64,000 bases of DNA from Desulfobulbus sp. Tol-SR (GTDB lineage: Bacteria > Desulfobacterota > Desulfobulbia > Desulfobulbales > Desulfocapsaceae): positions 20,355 to 84,354 of the forward strand of contig JROS01000054.1 in NCBI GenBank assembly GCA_000769715.1, given 5' to 3'. Positions 1-8,360 of the stretch are shown here, piece by piece. Numbering within the stretch: position 1 is the stretch's first letter; every line of letters begins with the position of its first letter. A model generated the notes under the pieces. The model did not search any database. It saw only the letters and a list, made by a program, of their open reading frames with translations, and was not told the origin of the DNA. The position numbers and the translations under genes were made by a program.

Positions 1-1227
1 CCGGAATACCTTGTTTATTTCGGCTTCAGGGCCGCCACCAACCCCCTCGTCAGCATCAACCATTTCGGGGTCCTCGGCCTGGTCTTCTTCCTGGCGGCGA
101 TGCTCAGCGCCATCTTCGGCCTGCGTCTGCAGACGACGGAGGACGCCCTGAGCGACTCGCTGCGCAACTTCGACCGGCTGGCCACCCTGTACAAACAGAT
201 CTTCGACAATATCTCGACCGGCATCCTCACCATCGACGGCGCCCAGGTCATCACCTCGGCCAACCCGGCCACCGCCGCGATAACCGGCTACCCACCGGAA
301 CACCTCATCGGTCGCAGGCTGAGTGAAAGTATCCCGAAAATGACGCTGACCGGGACCGACCTCCGCCTGGCGGCCGATTTCACCAGGCCGGACGGCACCA
401 CGATCAAGCTGGGCTACTCCTATGTTCCGATCCTCCCGCCGGACGAGACGGCCCCTGCCGCCACCGACATCCACAAGATCATAACCTTACGGGATATCAG
501 TGAGATCGAACGGATGGAACAGCAGATGCGGCAGTCGGAGAAACTCGCCGCCATCGGCATGATGAGTGCCGGCATCGCCCATGATTTCAGGAATCCGCTC
601 ACCGCCATCTCCGGCTCGGCCCAGATCCTGGCCCAGGAGCTCTCCTCGGCTGACCCTTCAAGCCGGATGAACCTCGAACTGGCGGAGATCATCGTCCGCG
701 AATCCAACCGGATGATCCACACGATCGGTGATTTTCTCAAGTTCTCCCGCCCGGAGACAGTCAACAGCGAGTGGTTTTCCCTCCATTCCTGTCTGGCCGA
801 GGTGATCCAGGTCTGCAGGGCCGACCCGCAGTGGCCGGCAACCTGCTCCCTCCATCTCAATTTCGATCGCCACTTCGATCTCTGGGCCGACCAGAAACAG
901 ATGTTCACCGTCTTCAGCCATCTTATCCACAATGCCATCCTCTTCTGCCCGCCGGGCCACGAACTGATCGAAATCGACGCCGAGATTCCGACCGGGCAGG
1001 ACGATCAGGAAATGGTCGTGATCTCGGTCCTCGACAATGGGCCCGGGGTGCCGGAAGACACCAGGGAAAAAATATTCGAACCCTTCTTCACCACCCGGGC
1101 TGACGGCACCGGACTGGGCCTGGCCATCGCCCGCCAGACCATCAAGGAACACAGGGGGACAATTTCGGTCAGCACCGGCAGGCTTGGCGGGGCCAGGTTT
1201 TCCATCCAGTTGCCGCTTCCCTCCTGA
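1..1227 (+). CDS. PAS-domain sensor histidine kinase (5' end outside window)
   Basis: This is the C-terminal part of a membrane-linked two-component histidine kinase. The frame is open from base 1, so the gene starts upstream of the window. The first visible residues include a hydrophobic segment (about bases 61-120) that looks like a last transmembrane helix. A PAS domain follows (about bases 190-480). Then come a HisKA dimerisation domain with the H-box AGIAHDFRNPL near base 570, and an HATPase domain with an N-box near base 930 and the G boxes DNGPGVP and GTGLGLAIA between bases 1030 and 1140. The arrangement resembles PilS/NtrB-like kinases of the NtrC-type systems. No response regulator follows, because the next gene is an Lrp regulator behind its own promoter. 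The kinase assignment is firm; the PilS likeness is inference and the signal is unknown. Confidence 0.9.
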   Translation, partial: PEYLVYFGFRAATNPLVSINHFGVLGLVFFLAAMLSAIFGLRLQTTEDALSDSLRNFDRLATLYKQIFDNISTGILTIDGAQVITSANPATAAITGYPPEHLIGRRLSESIPKMTLTGTDLRLAADFTRPDGTTIKLGYSYVPILPPDETAPAATDIHKIITLRDISEIERMEQQMRQSEKLAAIGMMSAGIAHDFRNPLTAISGSAQILAQELSSADPSSRMNLELAEIIVRESNRMIHTIGDFLKFSRPETVNSEWFSLHSCLAEVIQVCRADPQWPATCSLHLNFDRHFDLWADQKQMFTVFSHLIHNAILFCPPGHELIEIDAEIPTGQDDQEMVVISVLDNGPGVPEDTREKIFEPFFTTRADGTGLGLAIARQTIKEHRGTISVSTGRLGGARFSIQLPLPS

Positions 1228-1346
1228 ACCCTCTCCCCTTCGCCGCCCCGACCGGTCCCGCCGCCATTGCCGCCTTTTGATCGGCCGGCCGGTTTACCCG
1301 ACCGGTCATCGATTCTCGCATATTCGTTTTTTGCAGAATATTATTC

Positions 1347-1375
1347 TTGACGATTATATATCTAGAGAATATTTT
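1347..1375 (+). promoter_or_regulatory. Putative sigma70 promoter of the Lrp-lysA pair
   Basis: TTGACG at 1347-1352 and TATTTT at 1370-1375 are separated by 17 bases inside a locally AT-rich stretch in otherwise GC-rich DNA. The pair lies 25 bases before the Lrp start codon. The site is read from sequence; activity is inferred. Confidence 0.5.
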
Positions 1376-1399
1376 CACAAGCAGAGGAGATCAACACAA

Positions 1400-1852
1400 A
1401 TGATTGATGACGTCAGTCTCGAGATCCTGCGCATCCTGCAGGAGAAGGCCCGGATTCCCAATATCGAGGTCTCCAGACAGATCGGCCTGGCCCCGTCGGC
1501 CGTGCTCGAACGCATCCGCAAGATGGAGAAGCAGGGGATCATCGACGGCTACGAGGTCCGCCTGAATCCGAAACGATTCGCCAGCGCCCAGATCGCCTTC
1601 GTCCGGGTCATGGTCCGGGAACAACCCGACCAGACCGAGATCGGCGAGCAGCTCGCCGCGGTCCCGGAAATCCAGGAGGTCCATTATATCGCCGGCGAGG
1701 ATTGCTATCTCGTCAAGCTCAGGGCTGCCGACGCCGACGCCCTGGGCCGGCTGCTGCGCACCAGGGTGCATACGATCAACGGCGTCGTCGCCACCAACAC
1801 TCTGCCGGTCCTCGCCACCTACAAGGAAACCGCCCGCATTCCCATCCCATAA
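1400..1852 (+). CDS. Lrp/AsnC family transcriptional regulator
   Basis: This is a 150-residue DNA-binding regulator, the normal length for the Lrp/AsnC family. Residues 1-60 form the winged helix-turn-helix, with IEVSRQIGLAPSAVLERIRKM as the recognition region. Residues about 68-145 form the RAM ligand-binding/oligomerisation domain, including the VHYIAGEDCYLVKL strand typical of the family. The ATG at 1400 is chosen because GCAGAGGAGA, a strong ribosome binding site, lies 9 bases upstream; the frame is open further back but without such a signal. It is followed 16 bases later by a LysA-type decarboxylase, so it probably senses an amino acid such as lysine and controls this pair. That role is inferred from position only. 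Confidence 0.88.
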   Translation: MIDDVSLEILRILQEKARIPNIEVSRQIGLAPSAVLERIRKMEKQGIIDGYEVRLNPKRFASAQIAFVRVMVREQPDQTEIGEQLAAVPEIQEVHYIAGEDCYLVKLRAADADALGRLLRTRVHTINGVVATNTLPVLATYKETARIPIP

Positions 1853-1868
1853 TCGAAGAGAGCAGATC

Positions 1869-3134
1869 ATGCCCATGTCCCAAGCCTTCAAAGATCGCCT
1901 GCTGCCGGTACTGCCGCGGATAGTCGAGCATTTCGGCACGCCCTTCCATCTCTACGACGAGACCGGCATCAGGGAGACCGGGGCCCGGCTGCAGGCCGCC
2001 TTTGCCGGGCTCGACTCCTTTCGTGAATACTTTGCCGTCAAGGCCCTGCCCAACCCGAGGATCCTGGCGATCATGAAAAGCATGGGCTTCGGCCTCGACT
2101 GCAGTTCGGTCTCCGAATTGATGCTGAGCCGCGGGATCGGGGCGCGTGGCGAAGACATCATGTACACCTCCAACAACACCAGCCACGAAGACTTCATCGA
2201 GGCCGCCAGAGAGGGAGGATCGATCCTCAACCTCGACGACATCTCCCTCGTCGACAAGGTCCCGGTCATGCCGGAACTCGTCTGCTTCCGTTACAATCCG
2301 GGACCGAAGCGGGTCGGCAACGACATCATCGGCAACCCGGTCGAGGCCAAGTACGGCGTCGGCCACGACCAGATTGTCGAGGCCTACCGCCGGGCGCGGG
2401 ACCGGGGCGCCAGGCGGTTCGGACTGCACACGATGCTCGCCTCGAACGAGCTGCATTATCAGTATATGGTGCAGACCGCCGGCATGCTTCTCGATCTTGC
2501 CGCAAACATCGGCCGTACCCTCGGCATCACTTTCGACTTCATCAACATCGGCGGCGGATTGGGTATTCCCTACCTGCCGGAGGCCAAGGAACTGCAGATC
2601 GAGGCCATGGGCCGGGAGATCACCGCCGAATTCAACCACTTCCGGCAGAGCAACGGCTACTGCCCGGCCCTGTTCATGGAGAGCGGCCGCTACATGACCG
2701 GCCCGCACGGCGTGCTCGCGGTCACCGCCATCAACCGCAAGGAGACCTACCGCACCTACATCGGCGTCGACGCCTGCATGAATGCCCTGATGCGGCCGGC
2801 CCTCTACGGGGCGTATCACCATATCGAGGTCATCGGCGGCGATCATGACAGGTCTCCGGAGGTGGTCGATGTGGTCGGCTCCCTCTGCGAGAACAACGAC
2901 AAATTCGCCATCCAGCGGCAATTGCCGAAAATCGAGGACGGCGACCTCCTTCTCATCCACGATACCGGCGCCCACGGCCATGCCATGGGGTTCAACTACA
3001 ACGGCACGCTGCGCCCCAAGGAGCTGCTGCTCCGTGCCGATGGCGGCGTCGACCTGATCCGCCGCGGCGAACGGTTGAGCGACTATTTCGCCACCCTCGA
3101 CTTCGAACCGGACTCGCTCGCCCCCTCCGTCTGA
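1869..3134 (+). CDS. lysA: Diaminopimelate decarboxylase-type PLP enzyme (fold III)
   Basis: A 421-residue enzyme of the alanine-racemase-fold decarboxylases, expected to convert meso-diaminopimelate to lysine. Visible landmarks are the PLP lysine K58 in YFAVKALPNPR, H187 in FGLHTML, the phosphate-binding loop GGGLG at 228-232, ESGR at 271-274, and the C-terminal substrate loop with Cys340-Glu341. The signatures differ from the textbook enzyme: CENND replaces the usual CESxD motif, and HDTGAHGHAMG (about 364-374) replaces DAGAY, so the tyrosine near PLP is a histidine. I recall this form in a divergent LysA subgroup, so lysine synthesis remains the best guess, but a related amino-acid decarboxylase is possible. 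It is probably co-transcribed with the Lrp gene 16 bases upstream. Confidence 0.75.
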   Translation: MPMSQAFKDRLLPVLPRIVEHFGTPFHLYDETGIRETGARLQAAFAGLDSFREYFAVKALPNPRILAIMKSMGFGLDCSSVSELMLSRGIGARGEDIMYTSNNTSHEDFIEAAREGGSILNLDDISLVDKVPVMPELVCFRYNPGPKRVGNDIIGNPVEAKYGVGHDQIVEAYRRARDRGARRFGLHTMLASNELHYQYMVQTAGMLLDLAANIGRTLGITFDFINIGGGLGIPYLPEAKELQIEAMGREITAEFNHFRQSNGYCPALFMESGRYMTGPHGVLAVTAINRKETYRTYIGVDACMNALMRPALYGAYHHIEVIGGDHDRSPEVVDVVGSLCENNDKFAIQRQLPKIEDGDLLLIHDTGAHGHAMGFNYNGTLRPKELLLRADGGVDLIRRGERLSDYFATLDFEPDSLAPSV

Positions 3135-3322
3135 CCGGGACGCCGGGGGAATCCGGCCCTGAACGGATCACCTCCGGCCGACTGGTGCGAACCGACCCAA
3201 GTTGATAATTTCTCCCGGATTCCCCCTCTATCCTTTACAATTTACCCCATGAGATGGTACAAATGATTCTCTCGATTACATAATCTGATTTTCCACTACC
3301 TTTTCTTCCTGTCTCAGTGCCA

Positions 3323-5038
3323 ATGCATCCAATCACAGTCATGCATGATCTCAATCCGAGACACGGATTGATCCGTCTGTCCGTTGTCTTCGCCCTGTTT
3401 CTGCTCCTTTGCGGCATGGCGGGACCCCGCCCCGCTGCCGCGGCGGCCGAGGTCTCGCTGCCGATCTCCCGGGAACTGCTCAGCCATATCAAATACACCC
3501 CGGAACAGCTGCAGACCCTTGAGCTGCCGCGACCGCTCATCGCTTCGCAGGACCACTGCATTTCCGCCGTGTATCCTACGGTGGGGAACCTGCCGATCTG
3601 GGTAGCCGATGACGGCCCCACCGAACGGGCGGCCATCGCCCTGCGCTTCCTCCAGTCCGCCGCCGAGGAAGGCCTTCGTCCCGAGGACTATGCCGTCGAG
3701 GAGATCATCCGCCTCTGGCCGCTGCGCAGCGCCGCCGACCTCGCTCTGCTCGACACCCTGCTCACCTATAATCTGCTGCTCTATGCCCATGACGTCAGCT
3801 ACGGCCAGCTCGAATCCCGGTCCGCCAACCCGAAGATCTTTAACGATACCGGCAGACAGGATTTTGATCCCACCGCAGCGATGCGATCCATCATTGCCGC
3901 CCCGGATCTCGCCGTCCACCTGGCATCCCTGCCGCCGGTCCATCGCCACTACCGCGCCTTGAAAACGGCGCTGCAGAAATACCGCACCCTCGCCGCCGCC
4001 GGAGGATGGCAATCGGTCCCGTCCGGCGCCACGCTCCATCCGGGAGAGCTCGATCCCCGGGTCCCCGCCATCCGCATCCGCCTGCACATCACCGGCGATC
4101 TCGAAACCATCGACCACAGCGACACCCTCTACGACAATTCCCTGAAACAAGCCGTCATCACGTTCCAGAAACGTTACGGACTGGAACCGGACGGCGTCAT
4201 CGGCAACCAGACCATCGCGGCGATGAACATCCCGGCCAAGCGCCTGGTCTCACAGATCATCGTCAACATGACCAGATGGCGCTGGCAGGCCCACGACCTG
4301 GGCGAGAAATACGTGCTGGTCAACATCGCCGGCTACAACCTCAAGGTTGTCGAGAAAGACGAGGTCGTCCTGGAAATGCCGGTTATCGTCGGCGAGTTGG
4401 AGAACCAGACCCCGATCTTCAGTGACCTGATCCAGTACATCGACTTCAACCCGTACTGGGTCATCACCCGCAGTATCGCCAGCAAGGAAGAGTTGCCGCG
4501 GCTGCGCCAGAACCCCCGCTACCTGGTCGACCGCAATGTCCGCCTGTTTTCCAGCTGGGATCCGGACGCCGTTGAGCTTGACAGCACCAGGGTCAACTGG
4601 AACGCCATCTCTCCCGAGCAGATGGCCCGTTATAAGTTGCGCCAGGAACCCGGACCGCTCAACGCCCTGGGCCGGATGAAATTCGTCTTCCCCAACCGTT
4701 TCGCGATCTACATGCATGACACCCCGAAGCGGGACCTGTTCAGCCAGTCGGCGCGAAATTTCAGCCACGGCTGCATCCGGGTCAGTGACCCGGTCTCCCT
4801 GGCCGCATACGCCCTGGCCGGGGAAAAGCGGGATTGGACGGTTGAAAGGATCAAGGCCACCATCGACAGCGGCAGGAGAAAGGTCGTGAACCTGCCGGCC
4901 CCCCTCACCGTTCATCTCACATATCAGACAACATGGGTTGACAAAGAGGGATCAATCCATTTTAATAGGGACATTTATGGCAGGGACACCGAACTTTCCC
5001 TTGCTTTATTGGAAAAAAACAGCAACTTGAATAACTAA
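3323..5038 (+). CDS. ldtD: Murein L,D-transpeptidase, YcbB/LdtD type
   Basis: A secreted cell-wall enzyme that forms 3-3 (mDAP-mDAP) crosslinks in peptidoglycan. An N-terminal hydrophobic stretch ending in PRPAAAA looks like a signal peptide. A long scaffold region is followed by a peptidoglycan-binding segment around bases 4140-4230 (AVITFQKRYGLEPDGVIGNQ). The YkuD catalytic domain comes last, with the active-site motif HGCIRVSDP and its cysteine codon at 4772-4774. Domain order and length (about 571 residues) match the YcbB family. No clear ribosome binding site decides among GTG 3317, ATG 3323 and ATG 3341. The next gene is MepK-like, the same neighbour as in Escherichia coli. No beta-lactam phenotype is claimed. 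Confidence 0.87.
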   Translation: MHPITVMHDLNPRHGLIRLSVVFALFLLLCGMAGPRPAAAAAEVSLPISRELLSHIKYTPEQLQTLELPRPLIASQDHCISAVYPTVGNLPIWVADDGPTERAAIALRFLQSAAEEGLRPEDYAVEEIIRLWPLRSAADLALLDTLLTYNLLLYAHDVSYGQLESRSANPKIFNDTGRQDFDPTAAMRSIIAAPDLAVHLASLPPVHRHYRALKTALQKYRTLAAAGGWQSVPSGATLHPGELDPRVPAIRIRLHITGDLETIDHSDTLYDNSLKQAVITFQKRYGLEPDGVIGNQTIAAMNIPAKRLVSQIIVNMTRWRWQAHDLGEKYVLVNIAGYNLKVVEKDEVVLEMPVIVGELENQTPIFSDLIQYIDFNPYWVITRSIASKEELPRLRQNPRYLVDRNVRLFSSWDPDAVELDSTRVNWNAISPEQMARYKLRQEPGPLNALGRMKFVFPNRFAIYMHDTPKRDLFSQSARNFSHGCIRVSDPVSLAAYALAGEKRDWTVERIKATIDSGRRKVVNLPAPLTVHLTYQTTWVDKEGSIHFNRDIYGRDTELSLALLEKNSNLNN

Positions 5039-5052
5039 TACCAGGACAATAG

Positions 5053-5616
5053 ATGAGAACCAACGAGACAATCAGGCGATTCTTCTTGAGCCGTCGCAAG
5101 TTCCTCGCCGCGTCGGCCCAACTGGCGCTCGGGCTGCTCCTCAGTTCCCCCCTCGATGCCCTCTCCACTCCCACCGATCCCCACATGCTCTCATTCGTTC
5201 ATACCCACACCGGAGAGCAGCTGGAAATCACCTATATCCCCGGCAGATATCCTCAGACGGCCAAATCACAGCTCAAGACCTTCCTCCGTGATTACCGTAC
5301 CGGCGACACCCATGTCATCGACCCGGCCCTGATGGAAATCCTCAGCCGAATCCAGCGGATCAGTGGCAGTAACGGGGTCTACGAGGTTATTTCCGGCTAT
5401 CGTTCCCCCAGTACCAACGCCTACCTGCAGCGGAGAAGTCCCAAGGTGGCCAAGGACAGCCTTCACATGCAGGGGATGGCGATCGATATCCGTCTCACCG
5501 ATGTGCGGACGAAGGAACTGCGGGATATTGCCCGGCAACTCCGCAGCGGCGGAGTCGGGTATTACGCGAAATCGGATTTCCTCCACCTCGACACCGGCCA
5601 TTTCCGCTGCTGGTAG
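5053..5616 (+). CDS. mepK: YcbK/MepK-like murein endopeptidase (DUF882, M15-like)
   Basis: A 187-residue exported protein with a twin-arginine-like leader, SRRKFLAAS, at residues 14-22 followed by a hydrophobic run. The catalytic half shows the zinc ligands of the M15/DUF882 fold: SGYRSP around residue 113, H and D in SLHMQGMAIDIRL, and the final histidine in FLHLDTGHFRCW at the C-terminus. In E. coli the homologous MepK cleaves the 3-3 crosslinks made by L,D-transpeptidases. Here it lies 14 bases after an LdtD-type gene, so the pair should make and open the same bond. Start and length fit the family. Tat export is inferred from the motif. Confidence 0.85.
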   Translation: MRTNETIRRFFLSRRKFLAASAQLALGLLLSSPLDALSTPTDPHMLSFVHTHTGEQLEITYIPGRYPQTAKSQLKTFLRDYRTGDTHVIDPALMEILSRIQRISGSNGVYEVISGYRSPSTNAYLQRRSPKVAKDSLHMQGMAIDIRLTDVRTKELRDIARQLRSGGVGYYAKSDFLHLDTGHFRCW

Positions 5617-5694
5617 CACAGAATACCGGCTGCTCTCCGTCCCCGTCATGTCCCCCATGACGGGTTTATCCCCCACCCTGGCGGTCGCCATCCA

Positions 5695-7140
5695 ATGCCC
5701 ATCGATATCGACTTCTTCCTCGAGACAGTCGCCCGGGCTGTAGCCGAGACCCGGACCCCGGTGGTCGACCTGATCGCCGTGCAGACCCGTGATCCCTTCA
5801 GGATTCTGGTCGCCACCATCCTCTCCGCCCGCACCAAGGACGAAGTCACCGCCGTTGCGGCCGACAGGCTCTTCCGGATGGCGGATACCCGCGAAAAACT
5901 GGCCCGCCTGTCCGAGGAAGAGATCGCGCACCTGATCTACCCGGTCGGATTCTACAGAAGCAAGGCCGGGTATCTCAAGCAATTGCCCGAGGCCCTGCAG
6001 ACATTCGGCGGTAAGGTGCCCGAGACCATCGACGATCTGGTCACCCTGCCCGGTGTCGGCCGAAAGACCGCCAATCTCGTGCGCAGTGTGGCCTTCGGCA
6101 GACCTGCGATCTGTGTCGACACCCATGTCCACCGCATCATGAACATCTGGGGCTATGTCGATACCGATTCCCCGCTCAAGACCGAAATAGCCCTGCGCCG
6201 AACCCTGCCGGAACGGCACTGGCTCCGGGTCAATTCCCTGCTGGTCGCCTTCGGCCAGTCCATCTGCCGTCCCGTCAGCCCCCACTGCGATATCTGCCCG
6301 CTCCTGGGCCCCTGCCCGCAAAACGGCGTCACCCCGAGAAAGATCATGAAGAAATCCGCCAACGGCAACCGACAGACCCTCCGTTTCATCTCCTGGAACG
6401 TCAACGGCATCAGAGCCGTGGCCCAGAAGGGGTTCACCGAGGCCATGACCGGGTTCGACGCCGACATCATCGCCATCCAGGAGACCAAGGCCCATCCCGA
6501 CCAGCTCCCGCCCGAGGTGAAGAACATCGACGGCTACACCTCCTACTGGCACAGCGCCGAACGCAAGGGCTATTCCGGGGTCGCCATCTACAGCCGCCTG
6601 CAGCCCGACCGGGTGATTACCGGCCTCGGCAACCCGGAATTCGACTGCGAAGGCCGGGTGCTGACCCTCGAATTTCCTTCATTCTACCTCATCAACATCT
6701 ATTTCCCCAACAGCGGTGAAGGGTTGAAACGACTGGACTACAAGCTGCGCTTCAACCAGCAGCTGATTGATTTCGCCAGCCGCCTGAACCGGGACAGGAT
6801 GGTGGTCCTGTGCGGCGATTTCAATGTCGCCCACAAGCCGATCGACCTGAAAAACCCGGCCGCCAATGTCAAGAACGCCGGCTTCACCCCGGAGGAGCGG
6901 GCCTGGATGGATTCCTTCATCGAGGCCGGATTCGTCGATACCTTCAGGATGTTCAACCAGGAAACGGAACAGTACACCTGGTGGAGCTACCGCTTCAACG
7001 CCCGAGCCAAGAATGTCGGGTGGCGCATCGACTACTTCTGCGTCGACCAGGCCAGCCGCGACAGGGTGCGGAACGCCGCCATCCTGCCGGAGATCATGGG
7101 ATCGGACCACTGTCCGGTACAGATCGATCTCCTCCCCTGA
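5695..7140 (+). CDS. Fused endonuclease III - exodeoxyribonuclease III (Nth-Xth) protein
   Basis: One 481-residue frame joins two base-excision-repair enzymes. Residues 1-215 are an endonuclease III: helix-hairpin-helix LPGVGRKTANLV with catalytic K124, D142 in VDTHVHRI, and a complete 4Fe-4S loop C191-x6-C198-x2-C201-x5-C207. After a short linker, residues about 226-481 are an exonuclease III/AP endonuclease with FISWNVNGIRA, IQETK, GDFNVAHK, WRIDYF and GSDHCPV, so both active sites look intact. The glycosylase removes oxidised pyrimidines and nicks; the Xth part would clean 3' blocked ends and cut AP sites. There is no stop between the halves, but an in-frame ATG at 6346 preceded by GAGAAAG could allow a separate Xth product. 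A mutY gene converges from the other side. Confidence 0.9.
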   Translation: MPIDIDFFLETVARAVAETRTPVVDLIAVQTRDPFRILVATILSARTKDEVTAVAADRLFRMADTREKLARLSEEEIAHLIYPVGFYRSKAGYLKQLPEALQTFGGKVPETIDDLVTLPGVGRKTANLVRSVAFGRPAICVDTHVHRIMNIWGYVDTDSPLKTEIALRRTLPERHWLRVNSLLVAFGQSICRPVSPHCDICPLLGPCPQNGVTPRKIMKKSANGNRQTLRFISWNVNGIRAVAQKGFTEAMTGFDADIIAIQETKAHPDQLPPEVKNIDGYTSYWHSAERKGYSGVAIYSRLQPDRVITGLGNPEFDCEGRVLTLEFPSFYLINIYFPNSGEGLKRLDYKLRFNQQLIDFASRLNRDRMVVLCGDFNVAHKPIDLKNPAANVKNAGFTPEERAWMDSFIEAGFVDTFRMFNQETEQYTWWSYRFNARAKNVGWRIDYFCVDQASRDRVRNAAILPEIMGSDHCPVQIDLLP

Positions 7141-7252
7141 CCCACAGCCCCGTGGCCCCGCGACCTCGGTCCGAGAACCGCGATGGCCGGGTGCCAGCGG
7201 TCCGTGATCACGATAACCGGTCTCCACCGCCCGGCATCGAGGGGCTGGCCGT

Positions 7253-8359
7253 TCAGCGGCACGGGTCGACCAAGAACTCCGGCCGAGCCACGGCCAGATA
7301 CTCCAGCAGTTTCCGATGCCCGGCCGGAAAACCATACTCCGACAACTGCCCGGCTGACACCCAACGGCAGTCCCGGGCCGCCTCGAGCCGGGCAACCGTG
7401 TCGCTGCCGACCAGTCGACAGGCGAAACAGTGCAGCACCACCTTGTAACGGGTATAAAAATGGGTGACGGTGGTGATGCGGCCGCAGATCTCCACCTCGA
7501 ATCCAGTCTCCTCCCGGTACTCCCGGATTACCGCCTCTTCCGGCGTTTCCCCGTCCTCCAGCCGGCCGCCGGGAAATTCCCACAGGCTGCCCCAGATATC
7601 GTCCGCCAGGCGCTGCTGGATAAAAACGCGGCCTTCATTCGACAGGATGGCGGTCGCCATCTCGATCAGGACCGTCTCCCGGCGCCTGGCCGGTACCGGC
7701 CTGTCCGCCACCGTTCCGCGCAACCGGGCCAGGCAGGCCTCCGCCAGCGGGCAATGGTGACAGTCCGGGTTCTTCGGCGTACAGACCAGACCGCCAAGAT
7801 CCATCAGGGCCTGATTGAAGGCTCGAGCCTTGCCGGGAGGCAGCAGGGCCGCGGCCAGGGCCTCGATCCGTTGCCGGCAGCCGGCGCTTTTGACCGGTTC
7901 CTCCAGATCGTAAAGACGGGCCAGGATCCGCGCGACATTGGCGTCGACCACCGGGACGTCCTGGCCGCAGGCGATGCTGGCGATGGCGGCGGCGGTATAG
8001 GGACCAACCCCCGGCAGAGACTGCAGCGTCCTGTAATCACATGGGATCTGTCCGCCATAGCGATCCCTCAGCAGCCGGGCGGCACGGTGCAGGTTCCGGG
8101 CCCTGGCGTAGTAGCCGAGCCCCTCCCAGCATTTGAGAATTTCCTGCTCGCTCGCCGCGGCAACGGCAGCCAGATCGGGGAAGCGGGAGATCCAGCGGTG
8201 GAAGTAGGCCACCCCCCTCTCCATCTGGGTCTGCTGCAGCATGATCTCGGAAATCCAGACGTGATAAGGGTCATACGTCTGCCGCCAGGGGAGGTCACGT
8301 TGCGTCCGTCGGAACCAGGCGAGCAGCCGTCTCCGGATCGTTTCGATCATCTCCTGCAT
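7253..8359 (-). CDS. mutY: A/G-specific adenine glycosylase MutY with a Nudix domain
   Basis: A 368-residue DNA repair enzyme that removes adenine mispaired with 8-oxoguanine. The N-terminal glycosylase has the catalytic glutamate in SEIMLQQTQ, the hairpin LPGVGPYTAAAIASIA, the aspartate in VVDANVARI, and the 4Fe-4S cysteines in CTPKNPDCHHCPLAEAC. The C-terminal part (about 230-355) is a Nudix-fold domain. In most MutY proteins this domain has lost its catalytic box. Here the box is almost complete: GRLEDGETPEEAVI followed by REYREETGF, matching Gx5Ex7RE-x-x-EExG with only Y in the hydrophobic slot. It could therefore hydrolyse oxidised nucleotides as MutT does, which is inference. It begins one base after the stop of the AEC transporter gene, so translation is probably coupled. 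Confidence 0.92.
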   Translation of the reverse strand: MQEMIETIRRRLLAWFRRTQRDLPWRQTYDPYHVWISEIMLQQTQMERGVAYFHRWISRFPDLAAVAAASEQEILKCWEGLGYYARARNLHRAARLLRDRYGGQIPCDYRTLQSLPGVGPYTAAAIASIACGQDVPVVDANVARILARLYDLEEPVKSAGCRQRIEALAAALLPPGKARAFNQALMDLGGLVCTPKNPDCHHCPLAEACLARLRGTVADRPVPARRRETVLIEMATAILSNEGRVFIQQRLADDIWGSLWEFPGGRLEDGETPEEAVIREYREETGFEVEICGRITTVTHFYTRYKVVLHCFACRLVGSDTVARLEAARDCRWVSAGQLSEYGFPAGHRKLLEYLAVARPEFLVDPCR

Positions 8360-8360
8360 C

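Noticed and set aside
1776-2981. Long open frame (401 codons) on the minus strand across lysA
   Set aside because: It is the antisense shadow of a clear LysA gene in GC-rich DNA. Its translation is rich in Val/Asp/Gly/His with no domain.
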